Counted from the stretch's first letter, positions 25,569-39,600 are shown. The stretch is 64,000 bases of DNA from Yarrowia lipolytica (GCF_001761485.1 NC_090775.1:1612001-1676000), one strand, 5' to 3'. Notes: generated by a model from the sequence alone, not told the origin. Translations and numbers: made by a program.

Positions 25569-28500
25569 GTGGTTCGCATATCTGCGAGGAATTCTGCGGA
25601 TAAAGAAAAGAAATCATGAAAGTTAGAAACAATCAATCAAACAAATCATGTCAGAACATGGCCAGCCAGTGGCGTGTATCTCACCTGAAGGGTCACGATC
25701 GACAGCATCGCTGGTACTAATGCTGACTAAACAAACTCCGTGGAGATTGGAAAGTGAGTCGTTAGGTCTCGTTATCACCAGAAGAGTCACGTGAGACATC
25801 GGCTGGTGTCACGTGAGACCAGAGGAAACCGTCGGAAATAAGGGGGGCTGGACAGGGCTGGTGGAGTAGAACATAGGGTAGATGTTAGATTACTGCTCAA
25901 GAAGGAGGAAAAGAGAAATGGCGAGGTATATGTGGGTCATGCGACCAAGTGTGTTGTCTCAAGTGGTTTCTCTGTAGTTAGTGGTGTACTTTTTTTTTGA
26001 TATTTGGGGTTTTTTCACTCATTCTGTACTACCAGTACATTCCCTCACAATGTCTCATAATGTCTCGTTCTGGTGACGGGAAGTTGTAGAGGTGTTTCAG
26101 ATGGCTGGAAGAGCAGCAGGAAGAACGGTTTGAGTCTTCTGGACCCACAGGCAGTTCATTAGAGGTCATGATGTTGCCCCTAGAACAGATCTCAATAGCT
26201 CCATCATAACTCCATCACAACTCCATAACTAGAGGTCATAAAAGAAGCCAGAGTTCCCGTGGAGGCTAAGGATCGATCTGTGGACATCTCAGAGGCCACG
26301 ATGAATTGTGAGGTCTTTTCAAAGTTGTTTTGGAGTCGCTGGAGAGTGTTTTTGATGCTGTTTGGTTCGTTGGAGTGGCTGTTTCAGACCTAACGTAACG
26401 AGATGCTGGTGATGTTGTGGACCAACGGATTCTAGTCAGAAAGTGAGTCTGTAGACGTCTAGAGTTGCTGAAAAGTTGAAGAGGCGCTGGAGGAGAGTTT
26501 CGGCCGTTTTTTGAATATCTCTGACCGCAGATTCTGTATTTGGTGACACATCCAGATGGCACTTTTTGTGGACAAACAGGGGGGATCGAGACAGCTCCAA
26601 GAAGGAGCAGGCGACTCCAGAAAAAGTTGAGCAGTTGTCTTTTGATTTGGCGGTCTCATAGAGTTCTTTTGAGTACTCTTTGGTCTCCAGAGAGTGGTTT
26701 TCGTCGTTTCAGAGTCGGTCTCACTGCACACAAAGACCCAACTCGAGCTGGCTAAAACCGCGTCAGAAGGGTCCAAGCAGCATCATAAGCGTGTAAACGA
26801 CATCAGAGCCGTGTCACCCACGTCAATCGTGCCCCAGGAACCTCCCTGAGTCGCCGGATTCCTCTCTCTTTGCTGACTAATCTCCCGTAAATACTCATAC
26901 AAAAGCCGCCAGAAAGCCGCTGCGGCAGTGCAGAGTCGTTCAGTCTGTTCTCCGCGCTCCTCTGGGCATTTTGCCAATGTCGGCGGTGGTCAGGAGGAAC
27001 TGTGGATTTGCTGCAGTGGGATTGTGGGGATAGCATGGTCGGTTAAATAGCGGCAAAGTAGCAACCCGGTGAAACGGTAAAAAAGCGATTCTTTTGATAT
27101 AGAAAAGTTCGACAGACGGTTATAAATGCCGACTCGAGCAACTCCTGGAGCTTCAACAGAGTCAGCAGCTCCACTACAACCACTACTATCCCGGTACAGT
27201 ATCTACAGTACCAGCAGATAGTGTTTTGGAGGACCGGGGTCCGAAACTGACGGTAAAAAGATGGCGAAAAGCCGCCTAAAACCGACGGTGGTGACTGATG
27301 GCGAGCGGGATTCGACCCCCGAACTCGCCCGTTTCGAACCTCGGTTTTGCGCTTCTCAGAATGGAAATAAAGACAATCAAGCATAACGTCAAGTAGCTCC
27401 GGCCGAGGTCGGGAGGGGCGGTTTTAGACCCGTTTTGAAACCACCAGACGGCCGCGGGAGATTTACCCGCTTTACAAAACATTTGGTGACGAGAGAATGG
27501 CATTTTTTGTGCGGTTCTTGTTAGTAAGAGAAGGAAAAGCTTTCTGCGCTGTCTGCAGTCTGGGAACCAACCAAGGATCTGGAACCAACCAAGGATCAGA
27601 AACTAGTTTCAAAAACTACATGTGACGTTCTCCATCGCTCGACAAGCTCGTTTTTCAACTGGAGGTTCTTTTCTGAGAGGCGACCGAGGATTGACGGTGA
27701 TACAATTTTCGAATTGCGACTGCAGAACGGATTCCACAGCAGAACGGATTTTCACTGATGCTGACTTGCAATGGCGGATGGATCTTGTGGGTTGGGGTTA
27801 TTGCCATTTCCGCTTGTCTAGAGGCTTTCTGTGGTTGCACGGTCGTCTTTAGTTGCAACTTGTCGCCTCTTACGTCACTTTTTGCCTCTATAGACGGTAC
27901 TCACTGACCACCAACCAAAGTAACATCAGGAACAGCAAGTTGAAGGTGGACCGGGGTCGGAAATGCAGTTAGAGGATCCGAAGACGAACTGAGACCGGCA
28001 TTTAAGACAGATTTGATTTTGCTGTCGGTTGCTTTGAGCGGCTGAATGGTCGGACGAACGCAGTCGACAGAACGAGTACGTCATTGAAACTGTCCCCAAG
28101 CTGTCATTCGGTCTTTTTACCGTCTCATTCGGTGGTTGAAATATGCTCCATCTGAGACTTGCACCGGTAGTAATCCCATCCATCTTATAATACCGGTATT
28201 CCGTGCTCGTAGTGTCGTAAAAGTCCAACCCGTGAGAGTCAGTGGCACTTCGAGTGACCCCAATTCCACATGGAGTTCAAAAATACACCGACAGCGGCCC
28301 AAAAATAACTCTGACAGCAACCAAAACAACCTTGGAACCATCTACATCACTTCTATCAGCATGGTTCGTGGCTGACAGCAATCAGAGCGCAGCTTTGGCG
28401 AAGAGGCCAAAAAACGCAGTTTAAAATATAGAGATAATCCGAGTCGATAAAAATGACCGCAAAGACTCCAGCTATCGGATGATGTAGTCCGCTTCTCCTC

Positions 28501-29215
28501 TGCGGTCTCAGATCGGGCTGCAGAGCCAGGTTTTGTCCCGTCCAAAGTATGCTGCAAACTGAGAGAAAAACAAAAACCGATGAGAAAAAAAAATGGAAAC
28601 AGAAATGGGAGGGGAAAAGTGCAAAATCCGGCACTTCCGGACTCAATCTCTACGAGGAACAACTCTAGATGGTATTACTTTTGTGAAAAACCATGTCTAT
28701 GAACCCAGAATGTCTCTTTTTCAGGCCATGAAGAAAGAAAAAATAAAAATAGAAAAAATAGAAGAAAAAAAAATATATATAATATAAAAAAATATACAAA
28801 AATATATAAGAAGTAAATTGCGGATTGTGGACTTGTTAACCACTCCTAATATTGCTCTAGCAAGTGTCATAACATAAATTGCCTCAAATAGAGGGTCTGG
28901 GTGGTAGATGAGATGGTTGGAGGATAGTTGGAGTCAGCAGCACTCTGGCGAGTTCAGACGAGTTCTAACAAGTTCAGACGAGTTTAGAAAACGAGTTCCG
29001 ATTGGTTTTTTGTCATTATCCTCCATTTCTGCCATTTTCCAACTCTTGATCCGACTCTTTCTACTTACTTGCTCCAAATCAGTCCTGCTCCTTTCAGAGG
29101 CATCTGGAGACGGGCTCGTGGAGGAACAGCAATACAACTGCTGCAATCTCCATGGAGACGTCTTTCTGGTGGTATTGAAAGTGTCCGTTTGAAATGATTA
29201 CGTGTCAAACTGTGT

Positions 29216-29216
<1 letters not shown>

Positions 29217-29247
<31 letters not shown>
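29217..29247 (+). repeat. Run of 31 A residues
   Basis: An uninterrupted A31 tract follows GTGTCAAACTGTGTC. It could be a simple slippage product or the tail of an old retroposed copy. No target-site duplication or coding part was recognised to support the second reading. Confidence 0.8.
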
Positions 29248-29251
<4 letters not shown>

Positions 29252-30762
29252 GTCGAAATGTCGGTGAAAGAATCGGGGTCCGATATGATGCTGGTTCCTC
29301 GATATTACTTGCCATAAGAGCTGAAGATACGGTATACTGTACAAAAATCAGACTAAAAATCGGACAAGAAATCAGACAATCAGACAGGGTAGCCACAGAC
29401 ACCGCTGCACGCTGTACAGTCTTACCCATCTCCCATCCCACCCACTAACGAACCCATCAGATAGAAACTCTCTGGGAATCGCTTGTGAAGAGTGTAGGTC
29501 TCATCTAGACGATTAAGATAAACGCTAAGGCTCTTGGAAACGCGTGGACGTTCCTCTCTCCCCAACCCTTCAGAAGACGAAGCTGGATGGCGATACGTCA
29601 TGCTGTCACTCAGGGGCAGACATACTCCATTGTGGTCCCATGAAGATTGCACTCCGAACCCTCTTTGGACTCCATCTGACAGTGGTGAATGTCTCGTGAA
29701 CAGACTCCTTCGGATTCACGCACAGATGGTCTGGTCCATTGTAGCAGTCCCAGGCCTGTTTTTGCCTCGTACTCCAGTCCCTATCTAGTTCTCACTAGCT
29801 CCAGAATGTCCAGAACGTTCAGAGTCCGGCGAGTCACTGGGTTATCGAGCTCGGAATGTCAGTTAGTCAGTAATGTCAGTTGGTGTCTGAGTGAGATACA
29901 AACCCTTGCATCAGCCCTGTATCGCGTTACAAATGACTCATCTGTACATTCCCGACCTTCTGACTCGACTGATTTGTCGTCGTAAACGCGTTTCTGGTTA
30001 TGGTACTTGGGTGCCAATTTGGACAGCAGCTGAACTATTTTGCGCCCCATATGAACAACCTCGGAGTCCAAACGGCCCCATGCTGCTTTGTCAAAACAGG
30101 TACTCATAATAACTGGAAAGACTCGGAAGAACAGGCTCAGTCATGTGACATGCAGTAGTAACCTCCTACTCGACATCCGATAGCCCGTCCTTCGACTGGA
30201 TGGTGAGTCTCCAAAACAGACTCGGTTCGCCACCACCGACTCAATCACCTTGTGCGATTCCTCCTCGGCCCAGTCCCTGGTCAGACTACTTGCTGTAAGT
30301 ACATATTGTACAATGCATTCGTTCGCATTACATGGCCAATAGAGTAGGGCCGGCCCAGGTACCATTCGAACAACGTCTCAGGAACTCTCCAAGAGGTCCT
30401 GAGTCCATTCAGAAACTCCAACGAGACTTCTAGACTCTCATAAAACTCAGACGAAACTTTTGAGGCCCTTTTGAGCTCAATTTGAAGCGATTCCAACCTG
30501 AGACGGACGGGGCAACTTGATTGGAGGAATCGTGTCTTGTTATTTCGATGACGAGAACAGAGAGACTTGTATTGAATGGACCTAGTGAACCGTGTGAACT
30601 GTGATCATGTCCTGTAGCCATGTCCTGTGACCTCTGTCTGTGGATTCTGTAAATGTTTTCCGATATGCCATCGAGGAGCTCGGTGCACTCGACCTCAAGA
30701 GCGGAGACTTTAGTTGTGGAGAAACCCCGTCACGTGACCAACGATGCAAATAACGTGATTCT

Positions 30763-30838
30763 CGGAGGTTCTCGTTACTGTCGGAGGCTCTCGTGACTCT
30801 GGGAGGTTCTCGTGACTCTGGAAGGCTCTAATAACCCT
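30763..30838 (+). repeat. Four tandem copies of a 19-base unit
   Basis: Copies of CGGAGGTTCTCGTGACTCT start at 30763, 30782, 30801 and 30820 with increasing divergence. No gene is associated. Confidence 0.8.
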
Positions 30839-33823
30839 CGGTTGTCTTTTTTCACGGGCGGTATTTCGGAGATTCTCTCGACCAAAACCAATATTGCCGT
30901 TTTCCTAGATTAAATTGTGAGGCTCTTCCAAACCGCCAACTCTCAGTTGTCATTGATCCTCGAAAACACCTTCATGCAGTTCTAGACGCGTAGGCGGCTG
31001 GAAGAATGGGGCGACCTGCAGAACAGATTCTCCCTTAGCTGATCTCTCCAGGAGAATAGGCGATAGGGACATTGATGTTGGATAGGTATTTCTGGCTGGG
31101 GAGAAGTTAGGGGATGAATGGACCTCTGCCGGAAAAGGTCGCTTAGATGGAGGGGTAGGGGGCAGGTCGGCTGCTGGGATTTCAGCCTTGTTAGCGGTGG
31201 GAGGGGCGGTAGGGGTGCATCGAGGCGATTTTTCCGATTTCCAAACTGTCGCTTTTTGTCAGAAATATGGCCACGTTTGACTCGACTCAGCACATTACAA
31301 CAGGTTCACCTTCTGTTTCCGTGACAGAGAGGCACGTACTCCGAACGAAGAAGACGATGTTGACCAGAATCACGTCGGTGGTGGTTGTGCTGGTGGACCA
31401 AATGCCAGCTCAAACGTCTTCGCTGGTGTGTAATTGGGTCATTGGTCTGTCAAGGTCAGACTGATGCGAGTCTACTGGAGTCTGCTGACTCGGGGCTCTC
31501 ATCGAGCTTTGTTCATATCAAAAAGAGACCGGGTTGATCGATTGAGACCGGGTTTGTCGGTTGTGTTGATGGCGTAAATGTCCGTCTGATCATCCTGTCT
31601 CTCGGTGGCAGTTGGCATCGTCGTCGTATGATCGACTTCGTCGGGTCGGGTCAAACGGATTCGATCAAACATTCTCGCAGAGGTTCCTCGGCATCGGGAA
31701 GAAGCAGTTCCGACACATGAAGTCGGCTCGACACAGGAAGTCGTTTGAGAACCAGCCTGATCCATTCCATGCCTACCCAGTCGGAGGCACCACGTCAAGT
31801 CGACCTAGTCTATTGAAATCGACAAACCAGAGTCCATGATTGAGAAACGTCAGTCTAGGAGTTGCCAGAAACTCTCTCAGGAGCCGTTAGGAGCCGTTAG
31901 GAACCGCCAGAAGCAGTCAGGAGCTCTACCGACATCCCCAAACCACAAAAATGAGCCGGTCAACTGGCCCAAGACGCCACCAGCAAAATTGGTCCTGGTG
32001 GGGGTTCTACTGAATCTCGTTCAATCACCAACCCCGTTGTCATGCTCGGAACGCTCTCAACAGGTCGTGGCCCTGTCAGATCAGCCATGGCACATGACTT
32101 GTCTGGCACACCCGGCTGTCTGACTTGGTCGTGGTCACGTGACATCCCGTTTGGAACTGTCGCCCTGTAGGTCTCCACCGTGCTCTGAGCATCGGACCTA
32201 CGAGAAGTCGATGATTGTAGTCAGCCCATTGCCAGTCATGGCACGTGACTTGTCTCCTTCATTCTTTATCTGTAGTCACGTGATATACCATGCCTCGTGT
32301 TCCCATCCCCCCTTTCCATCCATTTATTCTTTGTTCGTGTCACGTGACTGGTTTCCAGGTTCCAGCACGTCTCCAGTTGGTCTGTTCCACACGATACTAT
32401 CGTGTATTTGCACGCCGTCTATTAATAGCTGACTAGCAACATCACATGAAACCCTCTGACCCTCAGTTAGTTCATGTCAGTCCATTTTGCTTGGGTCCAC
32501 TGGAAATTAGTGTGCATCTATTTTCGGCGCAAACCAAAAAAAAAAAAGTTGGAGTGGAGCCCAGCGTGACATGTTCTACGCCTCGCAAACGCATTCCATG
32601 TGGGTACAGTAGGGAGGGACGGCATAGAACGGTGAAGTGACGCATGACGATGTAGAGTGACGATGGCGAGGATCGCATCAAAGCCACGCCGCCGCTTTAT
32701 CGCCTGCCGCCTATCGCCTGTCGCCCATCACATATCGCCAACATTGCCCTGTCTTCTGACCATGTGACGACACAGCCCACAACGGTCTGAAGGAGTTAAT
32801 GGCGGAGTGAGTTTGGCGCTAGGGTGGGTAAAGGGTGGGTGAGGGTGGTTGACAACTGGGTGGCCCTTGCCTCCAATGATCCCGGATTCGGCCACTGTCA
32901 TGTGGTTGTTGCTCCGGATGAGAGTATCGTGACAGCTAGAAAGGGAGTTTGGACTTGGAGTCGCATGATAAAGTCGTGAGAATGACACGGGGGTGGGTTG
33001 GTGTCGGACTTGTGTCGCAGTTGTGTCGCAGTCAGTGTTGCGATCGATGCCTCTGGTCAATGACGAGTTAGAGCATTTTTCGTCAATTTTGGACGTTGTT
33101 TTTTCCCCCTTTTTTTTAAAAAAAAACAGCGATTTTTTTATTTTTATTTTTCTAGGGAAATACAATATCGAGGTCCTATACTTGACTTGCAACTATATAT
33201 ATATCCCATTTAACTAACACAAGTCATGTTGGGTGACATACTTATGGACGTAGGTTCGAGACCCGGTCGTGTCCATATTTACGACCAAAACTTTTAGTCA
33301 CTCAAAGTTGAATATCCAAGACACAGACAGCCGATCTCCAAGAGGGACCAGACGGACCAATCCACCAACACATTGTCCTACAAGTAGTGACATGTTTGTC
33401 GACAGACAGATGTTTACAGTGAGATTTTTGCCTGCAGATGCTGCCATATTCTGCAAGTCCCACCTCCATCCGCACTGTACTTACCGCACCAACTTGAGCA
33501 CCAACAGCCGCTCGGGGCTAAAACAATGGTGAGTGTTGCCAACGGGCGTTATTCACCGAATGCCGACTGCGGGGCGAATGGTGTTCATGTTATGCCACCA
33601 GTCGGCACCACAAACAGCTGTCACCGAACAGTCGTCACAAGCAGTCGTCCCCACAACAGTCGTCACCAACAAGCAGTCGTCACCACACGCGCGATCAACT
33701 GCTGCGCTTGCTACGCCGTGCGAGAGCGAGTACAGTACAAACCGGCTATGGCAAAGTTCACCGTGCACATGAGAGGTAATGAATGCTACGCCGGTGATTA
33801 AAGTCTGAGTCTGAGTGAGACTG

Positions 33824-33887
33824 AGAGTGGGTTTGAGCGAGAGGTAGAGTGGGTTTGAGCGAGAGGGAGAGTGGGTTTGCCTGTGAG
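33824..33887 (+). repeat. Nearly three copies of a 22-base unit
   Basis: AGAGTGGGTTTGAGCGAGAG repeats with period 22 from 33824; the third copy is partial. Confidence 0.8.
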
Positions 33888-35817
33888 AATCAGTCTGAGA
33901 GCCAAATCGGCGGTAAAGGGAGTCCGTTCATTGGTAGATTGAAGGTCATAAGCTGTGGCGGAGTGTTGACGTTTGGTTGAGGGGACCACTGGTGACCGAG
34001 GCGGAGTTCACATCAACTGACTGTCACGGACACCAGGCGGAGCACCGACTCCAACTCCAACTCCAAGTCCAACTGCAACTGCATCGTGGCTCAGCACCGC
34101 CTGACTTTTCTGCAGACGTTGATGCATAGAAGTGCTCGGCGTCTCCAAGCAGTGCAGTAGTTGCTACGGCCATGGAGGTGCGGTCGCATCACTCAGCTGA
34201 ATTTTTCTCGAAAGGGGTTTTTTTTGGAAAAAAAGGAAAAAAAGGAAAAAAAAGGAAAATAATAACCAAAAAGATAATAATAATAGCACCAACTACGTCA
34301 CACTGTCAGAATGGCAAGGTCGTATGTAGCATTGCAACTACAACGACTCCGCCGCCGCTCGAACGAACCTGCCTGACCATAGCCACTCATGGCCCACTCA
34401 ACTAACACTGTCATTGCTTCATCTGCACGGTGACGTGCGGCTACAGGATAGGTGCCATTTTCAGCCTCGATTTGTGGAGCTAGAATCGACGTAGATTTGG
34501 CGGTTGGTTCAGGGTCGGGTCAGGGTCGGGTTAGTAGCCGCACAGCGGTGACATTGGAGGTGGTGGAGGAAGAGGTGGAGTTATTGGTGGTGTGACGGTA
34601 TCATTGGCAGCGTCGTCGGCAGTATCATCGGCAATATTTTTTTTTCACCTCTCTCGACTCTCTCTCACACTGTATCGCCGCCTGATAATCCGCCCCCATA
34701 CAGTGCATGCAAACGCTGTATAGTGCGTATGGTGCGTATAGAGTGCAGTGAGGCAAGTGCAGACAATTGAAATTCAAATTCGATGCAGTGGAGCGAAGAT
34801 CGGGGGGGGATTGGGGGAATTGGGGAGGGAGTGTGAGTACTTTTCTGGGCCATGGGGACAATGGATTTTGGGGTTTTCTATGGGTTCTGGAATTTAGCCA
34901 TAGTTCTAGTTGTATGTGCCTATTTTGTCAATTTTCCCCTATTTTCCCCTATTTTCCCCCTATTTTTGCCTATTTTTGCTATTTTTGCCATTTTGCCATT
35001 TTTGCCTATTTTCCTCTCCCATTTCCCATATCTCCATCACATGTTGCTCTCTTGAAATATTTTCTTTTGGTCAGATTTCGTTCAGGGGTAACCGGCGAAA
35101 AAAGGAACAAAAAGGGTCAAAAGGACCAAAAGGACCAAATTAACCCATCCACAACCATCCACCACTCTACCACGACCACCCACCACGCTCTATCACCACC
35201 ACAATCACCACAATCACCACAATCACTCCCACTCTCAACTCCAACTCCAGGGTAACCAATTACCCTTTTGGGACGTAAGGCTATTAGACTCACAATGGTT
35301 GCTAGGAGGGGGAGGGGGGATCATGGGACTAGATGGGGCTATAAATGCGACGGGTGCAACGTGGTCGACCGCGCAATAGATGCCATTTATGCATGTAGCG
35401 CTGGTGGAACGAATGCGACGCTCTGATTGGCCGTCTGTTGGTCTTGGATTGTCCGGCGACGGTCCTCGGTTACCAAACAACCCCAACTTTTTTTTTTCTT
35501 CTTCTGTTAAAGTCCAAAATCCAATCCCCAAATGCGCACACAAGGTTTGTCAACGTGCAGGACAAAGTCTACAGTCTCATGCAGTCTGCCTCCGATTGCT
35601 GTTTACCACACAAAGAACCGCCCGTAGCTCTCTGAGCCAAAGCTTGGCGGTAGGTGCAAGGTCTAACCAAATAAATCCCCCCGGGGCCCCCCGTTTTTTG
35701 TGCATTTGAAAACTTTCCGGAGACATTGTCCAACACCTCGTCCATAGTCCGCGACTTACACTTACACTTACACCAACCAACACTTACACCCATCTTCACC
35801 CACAACCCGCCTCTACA

Positions 35818-36627
35818 ATGGTTCTCCGACCCCTGATTGGCGCCTTCACCATCCTGCTGATTGCAGGAGCCACCCTGCTGTCCTTCTTCGTGCTGCTTGC
35901 CGGCGCGCGAGACTCGGCCCCCCTCAACAACTTCTACTGGTTGGAGGCGGAAACCTCCAACATCCCCGGGGCTCACGACTTCACCCGATGGACCACCTAC
36001 AACTTCTGCGGCGTGTCCACTGACAACAAGAACTTCGAGTGCTCCAAGAACCAGGCCGACTTCCCTTTTGACCCCGTGCGAAACTTTGGCACCGAAGAGG
36101 GCATCCCCCAGGAGTTCATTGGCACCCACAAGTGGTACTACCTGACCCGGTTCGCCTTCCCCTTCTACCTGATTTCTCTCTTCTTCACTGTCATCACTCT
36201 GTTTGTGTCGCTCTTTTCGCTGTGCTCGCGTCTGGGCTCCGCACTGGCCATCTCCGCCAACGCCATCTCCGTCTTCTTCTGGACCATTGCCGCCTCCCTG
36301 TCCACCGCCTGCTACTCCCAGGCCAAGGGCAAGTTCGACCAGGCCCACCTGGGCACCAAGATGTTTGCCTTCATCTGGACCACCGAGTTCATTCTGCTGC
36401 TCACCCTCTTTTTCTTTGGGTTTGCCTGCTGCTCCCGAAAGCAGTCCTCTAAGGTGAGTTACTAACTGCTTTGCCCAATCTCCCCCCTCGCGTGGAGAAT
36501 CGCGCTGGCCTTGTGATAGTCTTACTAACCAAAGGTCGAGTCGTACTCTGAGAAACAACCCCGTGCTAACAAATTCTTTAGAACTTCGCGTAAGTCCAAA
36601 TCCACTGGAGTCACGTCGGCCGCATAA
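35818..36627 (+). CDS. SUR7/PalI-family eisosome membrane protein, one intron
   Basis: Joining 35818-36453 to 36535-36627 gives a 242-residue four-helix membrane protein of the Sur7/Fmp45/Pun1 family. These proteins sit in the plasma-membrane furrows (eisosomes/MCC) and affect endocytosis and wall integrity. Helix 1 is at 5-27. The outer loop carries the family signature RWTTYNFCGV, then a second Cys in NFEC, then PFDP. Helices 2-4 are at about 105-130, 138-160 and 178-200. The intron (36454-36534, 81 bases) starts GTGAGT and ends TTACTAACCAAAG, with the branch motif against the acceptor as usual in Yarrowia. Exon 2 adds 30 residues with a basic FFRTSRKSKS cytosolic tail. Reading through the intron would stop after three residues. 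Length is somewhat below the roughly 300 of S. cerevisiae Sur7. Which paralogue this is cannot be told. Confidence 0.88.
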
Positions 36628-39600
36628 TGTACAATAGAGCGACACCAAAACACAACTCAGACACACACATATCGACCCCTTCGACCCCTTGTGAGTCTTT
36701 GATGCGCAGCGATCGCAAAACAAACAAGATGACGACGAAACATGCAGCCTTGTCGATCTAGGCGATGATGAAGACAATGGCAAAGACGACGATGATTACA
36801 ACTGCGACAACAACAGCACGGTCACAATTCCCGTGTTAACCCCCATTCCCTTTCATTACAAGACAACACAATTGGTGCTAAAACTTTCCCAATCCCCCCC
36901 CCACCTAAAATCCCCTCTGCGATTCTTCTTTTCTAATTTCTCGACATGATACTAATACCCGGCTCTAGTCTTGTTTCTTCTGCTTCTTGGACCACCCCTT
37001 TTGAAAACATGTCACCTCAGTTTAATTTCTTACTGCACCCAATTGTCACCTTGTATTTTAATTTTATTCATACACTCATGTTTAGCCGTACTGAAAAAAA
37101 GACAAAAATAAATAAAATAACATAAAAGTCAATGTAGTATTGGCTTTCTATGACGTTGGTGTCCTGATTAGGACCAGGAATGTGTCTTTTTGGAAGCTAA
37201 AAACCTTAAAGTTGCTAGTTTCGGAAATAAACATCCCGATTGGGACTCTTCAAAACACTGCTGTGGAATGTGTTACCAGGAGCCACCGTCGTCATCATTC
37301 ACGTTCTCCCGAGTGAGTGCGGCTCCCCTAGCAACCAGGTGTGTGTATTTCCGAAGTCGATAATGTGCTGCGCGGGGAATCATCATTTTGGGTTCTTGGG
37401 TTCCCTAGCAACGATGGAGACTGAGATTTTTTTATTTCATTTTAATAAGCGCAAAAATGAGGAAAAAATTCAAAGTAGCATTTCCAGTAGGATTGAGTAA
37501 GAGCGAGTTGGATGGGGTTACTCAAGGGGGTTCTGGGCTTGAATTGCCCGGCTTGGGTGTTTTGCCCGTAGTTTCGGTTCATGTGTTGCCCGACCTCAAG
37601 CGTTCTACCCAACGTTGCGACATTGGCACATGATCTACACGGCTGTTAGCGTCAGTTCCTGAACCCAGATGCGCCATTTAGACGGCAGAAAACAAGGGCA
37701 TTGATGAGACGGAGCTTCAGGTCTGTCTCTGCGTCAAACTCGGCCAAATTAGCGTTGGAGTGGGACGCCAGACGCGCACTGTAGAGTGGGTAAACAGTCG
37801 GAGGTGCGTTGACGGCTGTATGGTGGAATCTTTCATTCCGGACATATCTTCTATACGGATTTAACGTGGTGACGCGGGGCGATGGTGTGGTGACGCGGTG
37901 GCGCGGCTGACGGGAATGTTAGGGGACTAACAGGGACAAGAGACTTGTCAATAGCATTGTGCTGATTTCACGTTTGGTAGGTGTTTGGAATGTTTGAATG
38001 GTTAGAATGTGGTCTGTAGGTCTCCTGGTGACGTTTTTGATGACGTTTGAATGGAGTTAATGGACCTAATGGACTAATTAGTACAAGTACCGGTAGGTGT
38101 AGTTCAGGGCGAGTTTTTGTTGTACAGTCCAGGCGCAAGTACTCGTACTGTACGAGGTCCGTATGTACACCATCGCCATTGCCAGTTGCTATAGGTTCAT
38201 GTCGTCGGCTCGTCGGCTCGTCCATGGCACATGGTTGCTGCGTCGAAGACGTCGATCGAATCCATCAAAGGCGCCCAGAACGGAAGGTGTCAATAGAACT
38301 GAGACAGGAAGGACCGGAAAGCAGACAGTCAACAGACGGGTCAACAGAAAGTCAACAGAGAGACGGTCAGCCGTCAATGTACAACCATCAGCTGTGGATG
38401 TAAACAGATTGTGCGGTGTTTGAGAGGCTGGTGGAGAGACAAAGAGATAGATAGAGAGATAGAGAAGCAGTTGGAGGTACAACTGACATATTGGCGTGCG
38501 AGTGAGAGTAGGAGTTGGGGTAGGAACTGGTCGAAATCTTCTGAATCCACGGAAAAAGATGTATCACAAGTCGAGTACGTGCTTCGTAAGTACTGAACTC
38601 GGCCAACTCCTGGCAAATGTCAATCACTTGGTTGATTTCCAGTCCTCGAGATCTATCGAAGAAGAGTAATGTGCGTTCCATGCACCAGCTCTCAGACTGT
38701 ACTTGTATCGCATTGTACTGTACTCACTGAGCGATCATCAGCGTTTGTACTGTGTACTCGTATGTACTGTAGTCAGTATACCACAGAGAACTTGGCCATG
38801 CAGATACAAGTAGCTTGAGATAGTGTTGGGGTGTTCAGTTTTGGAGCTTTGAACTGCTGGAGATCTGCTGGAGCAATGATCAACTGAAGCATTGGACAGT
38901 TGGAGAGATCATTGGAGGTATAGACTGTTGAATGAACAACCTAGACATCACTTACAGGGGATGTTCCTACACAACTCTCCACTCTCGGAGATTCCTGAGA
39001 GAGCAGTGAGGGAGAAACCTGAGAGAGTTGTCTCCGTTCTCCAGGGGGGTGGACAGACCACAACACCAGGTCAAGTGGATTTACCACGAACGGGATCATC
39101 TGAGACTCGACTGTTTGTCCAACATGATGCGAGTTCTCGGCCTGTGGTTTAGCAGCCCTTGCATCTTCTGTCACCCATCGCAGCTGCAAGTGCAGCCTCT
39201 CGCTTCCTCATCAATACTGTGAGTTGGGGGCCGTACAGTGCTCGCGGTATGATGGTCTGCTTCAGTTGAGTGCGTCAAAAAGCTGCTACAGTTTGTGACT
39301 ACTCAAACCGTGGTCTGAGACTGCTGATGACGATAAGCCAAGTGCCAATGACAACAGGGAATCAGTTGATCTGAGAATCAACCGCGACTGCTACCTTCAT
39401 ATTCACTGATGGTGTCTCAGACTCACACTGGCGTCCATTTGTTCTGTGTCTCTGTATCGCCTGGGAAATCACACAAACAAGTCCGGGTGACGCCTGGGTG
39501 GTGATGGGGGTGATGGCGGAATGGAGGTGATAGCGGAGGTCATCTGTTTCTGTGTCTGTTTCTGTTTCTGTGTCTGTTTCTGTTTCTGTGTCTGTCTGAG

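Larger units (their letters stand above)
15244..35817. other. Twenty-kilobase gene desert
   Basis: No conserved gene is recognised in over 20 kb, which is exceptional beside the dense right end of the window. It contains AT-rich tracts (15.54-15.62, 16.43-16.54, 16.85-16.91 and 22.24-22.31 kb) and a CACGTG cluster (22831-23946). It also has a dispersed GTGCGGCTYGGAAAT motif (21.2-21.9 kb), several small tandem arrays (25475-25568, 30763-30838, 33824-33887), a run of 31 A at 29217-29247, and an ATG directly followed by GTGAGT at 33526. Several short minus-strand frames between 26.8 and 30.6 kb have protein-like composition (for example 26783-26977, 29859-30107 and 30281-30496), but none matches a family I know. 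Confidence 0.6.

Noticed and set aside
33205-33270. tRNA-like B box (GGTTCGAGACC) near 33250
   Set aside because: The T stem does not pair and there is no A box, anticodon stem or acceptor partner. Treated as chance.
34767-35255. 162-codon open frame
   Set aside because: Built on CCCCTATTTT and CACCACAAT repeats; composition is not protein-like.
35569-36783. 404-codon frame opposite the SUR7-like gene
   Set aside because: Antisense shadow of a biased coding sequence running into non-coding flanks; no conserved domain.
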